Shown here: in pieces, positions 5,382-9,366 of the stretch
Layout of the letters: every line of letters begins with the position of its first letter
How positions within the stretch are numbered: the stretch's first letter is position 1
Assembly (NCBI GenBank): GCA_938005345.1
Contig: CALLNG010000220.1
Location: forward strand, 1 to 9,366
DNA length: 9,366 nucleotides
Source of the DNA: an uncultured Clostridia bacterium
Lineage (GTDB): Bacteria > Bacillota > Clostridia > RUG12999
Direction of reading: 5' to 3'
The notes under the pieces: generated by a model
Told to the model about the DNA's origin: nothing
The model's input: only the letters and a program-made list of their open reading frames with translations
Databases searched by the model: none
Position numbers and translations under genes: made by a program

Positions 5382-7112
5382 TTACTGTTTTTCTATCCGT
5401 TCCATCAATGCATTGCGAAAAGTATCATACGCTGCATAGTCCCTCACATAACAGCGTTCCGGATTTCCCATGATATCTTCATCATAAAAGTCTTTAATCT
5501 GTTTTTTCTTCAAAATCCCATCCCACAAGGTATCATCCTGCGAAAGATTAGCCATGCGCAGCAATTCATAATCGCCGATTCCCCGTTTGAGAATTTTGTA
5601 GCGCAGTGTCAGCAACACATCGCCCCCACGAGACGGATAAACAAAATTGGTGTCTCCAGCCTTCCAATAACCAGCGCGGTAACTAATTCTTTCCCTCGGA
5701 TATTCCGGCCATACTGTATAATTCCAGCGCAAAAATCCATCTAATTGCAAATACCAAGTCAAAAGCCCGATGAGCCGACATTCACTTAATGGAGAACAAA
5801 TGAACGTATTGGGGAATTGAGGATTACAGCATACATACCAAGTGGCACGTCCATTGTTATGGCTGCGAACCGACTGAACTGCCTCTAAATGTTTGGCTGC
5901 AAAAGGCAAAAGCGGCGCAATATCAAAAATGTCATCTTGAAATTCTTCGATAAATTCTTCATTATTAACCGCTGTTTTATATTGAAACCGTGGTCCGTTT
6001 TCTTTCAGCAAGTCAATCCGTATCCGATGTTTTCCTGTATCTTCAGGTTCATCTGCTGCCACGCGCACCTTTTCAATTAGGTCTTTTGCAACAAAATAAT
6101 CATGTAGCGCACGAATGTAGGCACAAATATCCGTTTTATTATCCATAAATTTATAACAGCCATCTGATTCGTCATAATACCGTATACGGATCCCATCTGG
6201 ATAATCAGAGCAGGCACCAAAGCCCATTTCTTCTGAAACCCAAATATTGCAAAGTCCAAATACTTCAATTTCATCGTTGATTCCATAACGTGCACATAGG
6301 TCGATATAACGCTGCATTGCGCTCCAGTCATAAGAAAATCCTCCATCTTTATGACGCGTCACACGAACCATATTGTATTCGTATAAATTGCTAATGTAAT
6401 TCTTTGTCAAGAATCCGGTCTGCCCCGACCATGGAATCTCACTGACAATGACAGTAACAGCGCGCTGCCCTAATGCTCCTAAGGAAGCAACATACCGCTC
6501 TAAAATAGCAAAATGGGCATCGCTCCACAGCGGTACTTCGTGCTTGCGTGCTATATTACTGCAATGTTGCCATAAATCCAAATAAAACGACGGTTTCTCC
6601 GGTAATGTAACATCTTTTACGGTTAGCGTTACACGAAGCTCTTTGACTAATTGTTCCGCTTCAAACATTGTGTGGCTATAAATACGTACGGTGCCCTCAT
6701 AATTACCTGGCTGAACATTTTCTGGAACTGGTATTTCTAGCCAAACCATTTGAGCTTTTTCCGTTTCCATCTCCACAGTTTCATCCTGTAAAATGATATC
6801 GGCCCGTTCCACTCCGTCATCATCTGTTACATAGCCAATATGCTGCATGACCGGAGAGAATCCTTTCATCTCTACACATAGACGCAGTCCTCCACGCGGT
6901 CCATAGGGAGAAAATGCTGCTGCTCCACCAATAGTTAAGGTTCCACCTTCCTTTGGCCAAATACAAACTTGCGCCGCCGCAAAGTCACGCCGCGCGCAGG
7001 AAAGATGTATGCTCTCGACAGCACAAATCTTTTCTAATTCTTGGTTCAATCCATAATTTGTTCCCCAAAATGCTTTGTATCCTTCATAAACAAGTCCAGC
7101 TTGAAACTTCAT
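5382..7112 (-). CDS. GH123-like / DUF4091 putative glycoside hydrolase
   Basis: The 576-residue product has a beta-rich N-terminal part (1-165, with an IPVPENVQPGNYEG-type segment at 127-140), then a TIM-barrel-like catalytic part. The C-terminal DUF4091 signature is clear: LDGFLRWNYTVWPEYP (457-472), AGDTNFVYPSRGGD (485-498) and LKRGIGDYELLR (508-519). The motif VRVAADEPED carries an Asp354-Glu355 pair. In GH123 beta-N-acetylgalactosaminidases an adjacent Asp-Glu pair performs substrate-assisted hydrolysis, so a related activity is an inference; DUF4091 proteins are mostly uncharacterised. No signal peptide, so probably cytoplasmic. The frame is open back to ATG 7151, but ATG 7112 has GGAGG 7 nt upstream, and the likely promoter would start transcription near 7143. 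First gene of an operon with the acetyltransferase. Confidence 0.82.
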   Translation of the reverse strand: MKFQAGLVYEGYKAFWGTNYGLNQELEKICAVESIHLSCARRDFAAAQVCIWPKEGGTLTIGGAAAFSPYGPRGGLRLCVEMKGFSPVMQHIGYVTDDDGVERADIILQDETVEMETEKAQMVWLEIPVPENVQPGNYEGTVRIYSHTMFEAEQLVKELRVTLTVKDVTLPEKPSFYLDLWQHCSNIARKHEVPLWSDAHFAILERYVASLGALGQRAVTVIVSEIPWSGQTGFLTKNYISNLYEYNMVRVTRHKDGGFSYDWSAMQRYIDLCARYGINDEIEVFGLCNIWVSEEMGFGACSDYPDGIRIRYYDESDGCYKFMDNKTDICAYIRALHDYFVAKDLIEKVRVAADEPEDTGKHRIRIDLLKENGPRFQYKTAVNNEEFIEEFQDDIFDIAPLLPFAAKHLEAVQSVRSHNNGRATWYVCCNPQFPNTFICSPLSECRLIGLLTWYLQLDGFLRWNYTVWPEYPRERISYRAGYWKAGDTNFVYPSRGGDVLLTLRYKILKRGIGDYELLRMANLSQDDTLWDGILKKKQIKDFYDEDIMGNPERCYVRDYAAYDTFRNALMERIEKQ

Positions 7113-7149
7113 ATCTTTTCCTCCGTTTTTCGTATTTTTTGGTAGCTTC

Positions 7150-7178
7150 ATCTTATCATATTCTTAAAGAAAAGGCAA
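7150..7178 (-). promoter_or_regulatory. Candidate promoter of the GH123-like/acetyltransferase operon
   Basis: On the minus strand: TTGCCT (7178-7173), 17 nt, then TAAGAT (7155-7150) with an extended TG (TGATAAGAT). Both hexamers match four of six consensus bases. The start would be near 7143, giving a leader of about 30 nt to ATG 7112. Confidence 0.4.
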
Positions 7179-7203
7179 GATTGCTGCTTTGAAATTCAAT
7201 AAA

Positions 7204-7232
7204 AGTGCAAAGAATGAAAAGAATAGTGCAAA
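7204..7232. promoter_or_regulatory. 21-bp-phased direct repeat, possible AraC-type operator
   Basis: The minus strand carries TTTGCACT at 7232-7225 and again at 7211-7204, exactly 21 bp (two helical turns) apart. They sit about -61 to -89 from the predicted start of the GH123-like operon. AraC/XylS regulators of sugar genes often bind such tandem sites. No regulator gene is in the window. Confidence 0.4.
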
Positions 7233-7282
7233 TGTCTTCTAATGTGTTATACCAACAAAGTTAAATAACACCTCATTGATAG

Positions 7283-7315
7283 AAAAGGCACACCGTCTTT
7301 TTCAGACCGTGTGCC
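7283..7315 (-). terminator. Intrinsic terminator after the toroid protein gene
   Basis: GGCACAC (7287-7293) pairs with GTGTGCC (7309-7315). An inner GTCT (7295-7298) pairs with AGAC (7304-7307) after one C-C mismatch, with a 5-nt loop. On the minus strand it is followed by TTTT (7286-7283). It lies about 60 nt past the stop and separates this gene from the GH123-like operon. Confidence 0.8.
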
Positions 7316-7373
7316 CATATATTCAATTATCTAACAATCAAACAGCTGAGAAACAATCGATGCCCATAAACAG

Positions 7374-9116
7374 CTATGACTGCTGCAAAATCCATTGTGC
7401 CGTAGCTGTGTTCCCGTTGATTTGTTTTTCACAACGTATGACCCATTTCCCAGGACCATGCGGCGTAAAATAATCTGTCTGCTGATCAACAGACTCAGCC
7501 GGCTGCATCTGCCAATCTTTTAGGTTAACGCTTCCCCCTTCAAACAAAGCCCCCTCCGGTATTTGTTCTATCAGGTCAGCCTGACTCATCCACTGCATAT
7601 GCAATGTGCGAATTGGTACTTCTTCTGACACATATTCAAAATATGCACACACCGCGCCATCTTCTTGAAATATATAACGCAGCGTTGCACCGCTATTTTC
7701 TAATGGCTGTGGCTCCTTCTCACCTGCAACTGCCATCGCATCCAACTTGATACAGATTTCAATTCCTCCGGATGCTGTTTGTACAATACTATTTGCAAAA
7801 TACTGTACCGGGAACACAATGCGGCCATCCTGCAACTCTGCAAGCGGTAATAAAACCGGCAATGTACTGCCGTCACTCGGGTTTTCCGGTGGTAATTCCA
7901 CAAACTGCGGCGCCATAGGCAACGGATAATAGGCGGGAGACTGATACCATTCTCCGGTTCCTACCACAGGCAGCTGCCAGATACGCTGTGGCGTATGCAC
8001 TGCGTAAAATGAATTTTGCGGGTCAAGGAACGTTGTCTTTACACAATTTAGCTCCTTTTTTAGTTGGGTCAGTTCCATTTCCATGCTACACTCCGCCAAT
8101 CCTGCTTGTTCCATATTATGCAGCGTCCCTATCAGCTGAGCACATAAGTCTAAATTCACTTCCATAATGCGGTGTACCTGCCGGTAACGGTTGGTGGTAC
8201 GGCCATTAAACCATAAATCAAATGATTGTTTTTCGCGGTTAAACCAAAAAGTTAGTACCTTTTTTATTCCTGCTAGACAATACTGCACGGCACAGTCCTT
8301 TTGTCCTTCTTTCAGCCACCCCTCCCGTGCCGCAGTTGATACCACTTCCGGTGCAGTCAAATCACCGTGTGCAGACAAACTTCTGCCATATGCAATACCA
8401 TCGCCCTGCGGATTATACAGTTCTAGCAGCAATTTTAAGCTGCGGCAAACGCCGTCTTTTACCTGTTGAGGGATGGGTATCTCCAATGCATGGCAGGTAT
8501 CTGCCAATTCTGTATGAATCAAAAAACTATAGCGGTCAAAACGTCCGTACCCTTCCGAATCATCCATCCATCCTTCTGGAGACCGTGCACGAAGCTGCTG
8601 TAAAAATAGCTTAAAAATCTTCTCCGACATGCCGAGCACTTCAAATCCCAACTTTTCCCTATAACCTGCTACTGCCATAGCGACATGCAAATAGTTGGTC
8701 GCGTGTCCGCGTAGCTTCATGGTTTCCACATCAAAAAAATCATGGTACTCAGTGAGTTTTTTCAATTTATCCAGTAGCTCTCCTGGAATTGCCTCCCATT
8801 TTCCAGCCTGTTTCAAAAGCCAAAGGGATTTGAGGGCAGACAGTTTTCCCCAAGTTGCCATTTTACCTTGTGCTGCCCACTCAGCAAACTGCAACCAATG
8901 GTTCCATGTTAGCTCTGCTTTTTCCGGTTGCGTCTTTTTCTGATAAAGAAACAACTGACTGGTTCCCAGCATCAAAGCGCCTCCCGTAAAATTTTCTTTA
9001 TCGTTTAGGCAATGAATGCCCATCCATTTTGTGTCCTTACCACCATCTGCCATCATTTGCACCAAATAGTTCAAATGCGGATATACAAAGGATTCTATTG
9101 TTTCTTTCAGATTCAT
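7374..9116 (-). CDS. Putative alpha/alpha-toroid carbohydrate-active enzyme (DUF2264/heparinase-like), function unknown
   Basis: The 580-residue product is not one I can name with certainty. Residues 1-350 look all-helical with repeated aromatic and His patches, as in alpha/alpha-toroid glycosidases and lyases; residues 360-580 look beta-rich, as in the C-terminal sandwich of such lyases. Recognisable stretches: RGHATNYLHVAMAVAGYREK (136-155), GWMDDSEGYGRFDRYSF (182-198) and GDGIAYGRSLSAHGD (238-252). The FDRYSF...YGRSL pairing resembles DUF2264-type proteins. Candidate active-site residues are Asp185, Asp186, Asp194, Tyr196, Arg245 and His250, by inference only. No signal peptide or membrane segment, so probably cytoplasmic. 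ATG 9116 has AAGGGGG 9 nt upstream. It ends at its own terminator, upstream of the GH123-like operon on the same strand; context suggests oligosaccharide breakdown. A fold-only relation to other toroid families is the main alternative. Confidence 0.6.
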   Translation of the reverse strand: MNLKETIESFVYPHLNYLVQMMADGGKDTKWMGIHCLNDKENFTGGALMLGTSQLFLYQKKTQPEKAELTWNHWLQFAEWAAQGKMATWGKLSALKSLWLLKQAGKWEAIPGELLDKLKKLTEYHDFFDVETMKLRGHATNYLHVAMAVAGYREKLGFEVLGMSEKIFKLFLQQLRARSPEGWMDDSEGYGRFDRYSFLIHTELADTCHALEIPIPQQVKDGVCRSLKLLLELYNPQGDGIAYGRSLSAHGDLTAPEVVSTAAREGWLKEGQKDCAVQYCLAGIKKVLTFWFNREKQSFDLWFNGRTTNRYRQVHRIMEVNLDLCAQLIGTLHNMEQAGLAECSMEMELTQLKKELNCVKTTFLDPQNSFYAVHTPQRIWQLPVVGTGEWYQSPAYYPLPMAPQFVELPPENPSDGSTLPVLLPLAELQDGRIVFPVQYFANSIVQTASGGIEICIKLDAMAVAGEKEPQPLENSGATLRYIFQEDGAVCAYFEYVSEEVPIRTLHMQWMSQADLIEQIPEGALFEGGSVNLKDWQMQPAESVDQQTDYFTPHGPGKWVIRCEKQINGNTATAQWILQQS

Positions 9117-9192
9117 ACGGTTATTCCCCCTTTTCCCTTGTTTCTATCATTCTGCTTTGCTACAAGCCTGTATCAACTTGCGCCGCAAATCT

Positions 9193-9342
9193 TCAACATA
9201 GCGTTTTTACATCGTTCGCAGCGGCATGAAAAAGATTAGCCAGGACAACCATTTGTGTTTTATATGCACCCGTTCTACCAACTTCAAGCAAGTTCCAGCA
9301 GAAGCCTTGGAAAATTCTCCATACCATTTTCCTACAATCCAT
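9193..9342 (-). CDS. Possible small ORF, perhaps frameshifted (hypothetical)
   Basis: A 49-codon frame begins at ATG 9342, with GGAG 5 nt upstream, and gives a hydrophobic, helix-like peptide (MVWRIFQGFCWNLLEVGRTG from residue 6). I do not recognise it. At AAAAA (9205-9209 region, GTAAAAACGC on the minus strand) the coding look shifts frame: removing one A would continue as VKRYVEDLRRKLIQACSKAE and stop at 9147, about 30 nt before the toroid gene. A rival frame is open from the window edge (9365) to TAA at 9207. So this may be a small gene, a broken gene, or the tail of a longer one. Confidence 0.3.
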   Translation of the reverse strand: MDCRKMVWRIFQGFCWNLLEVGRTGAYKTQMVVLANLFHAAANDVKTLC

Positions 9343-9366
9343 TTATTCTCCAATGTAAATGCATAA

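Noticed and set aside
7113..7151. Upstream ATG 7151 for the GH123-like gene
   Set aside because: No ribosome site before it, and it overlaps the candidate -10; ATG 7112 has GGAGG at good spacing.

Overview
The window looks like chromosomal DNA of an endospore-forming, probably Clostridia-class Firmicute. The best evidence is an SspF-type small acid-soluble spore protein gene preceded by a sequence resembling a sigma-G promoter. Purine-rich AGGAGG-like ribosome binding sites, AT-rich intergenic DNA and a clostridial-style amtB-glnK gene order agree. I cannot name the species.

Layout. (a) 1-609 holds no convincing gene. It is unusually rich in inverted repeats and ends with a weak terminator-like hairpin behind glnK; I could not identify it. 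(b) 610-2226, minus strand: a two-gene nitrogen operon, amtB (ammonium channel) then glnK (PII regulator that lacks the classical uridylylated tyrosine). Its leader contains a promoter-like sequence, a strong hairpin plus eight Ts directly before the amtB Shine-Dalgarno site, and an upstream AT-rich palindrome. (c) 2472-4178, minus strand: one long gene fusing an APH-type small-molecule kinase to a protein-kinase-like domain, with its own sigma-A-like promoter. (d) 4533-4712, plus strand: the spore protein gene, divergent from the kinase and closed by a bidirectional terminator. (e) 4775-7112, minus strand: a GH123-like/DUF4091 protein and a LacA/Maa-type sugar O-acetyltransferase in one operon, with a promoter-like sequence and a 21-bp-phased direct repeat upstream. 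(f) 7374-9116, minus strand: a 580-residue protein that I read as an alpha/alpha-toroid plus beta-sandwich carbohydrate-active enzyme, ended by its own terminator. (g) 9117-9366: mostly a possible 49-residue ORF that looks frameshifted.

How they work together. AmtB and GlnK form the known ammonium uptake and feedback pair: GlnK plugs AmtB when nitrogen is plentiful. Genes in (e) and (f) read as a small carbohydrate-processing locus. None has an obvious signal peptide, so intracellular processing of imported oligosaccharides is the simplest reading; the substrate is unknown. The kinase fusion sits between nitrogen, spore and carbohydrate genes with no clear link to any of them. The most interesting points are the two-kinase fusion, the amtB leader hairpin and the uncharacterised carbohydrate locus.
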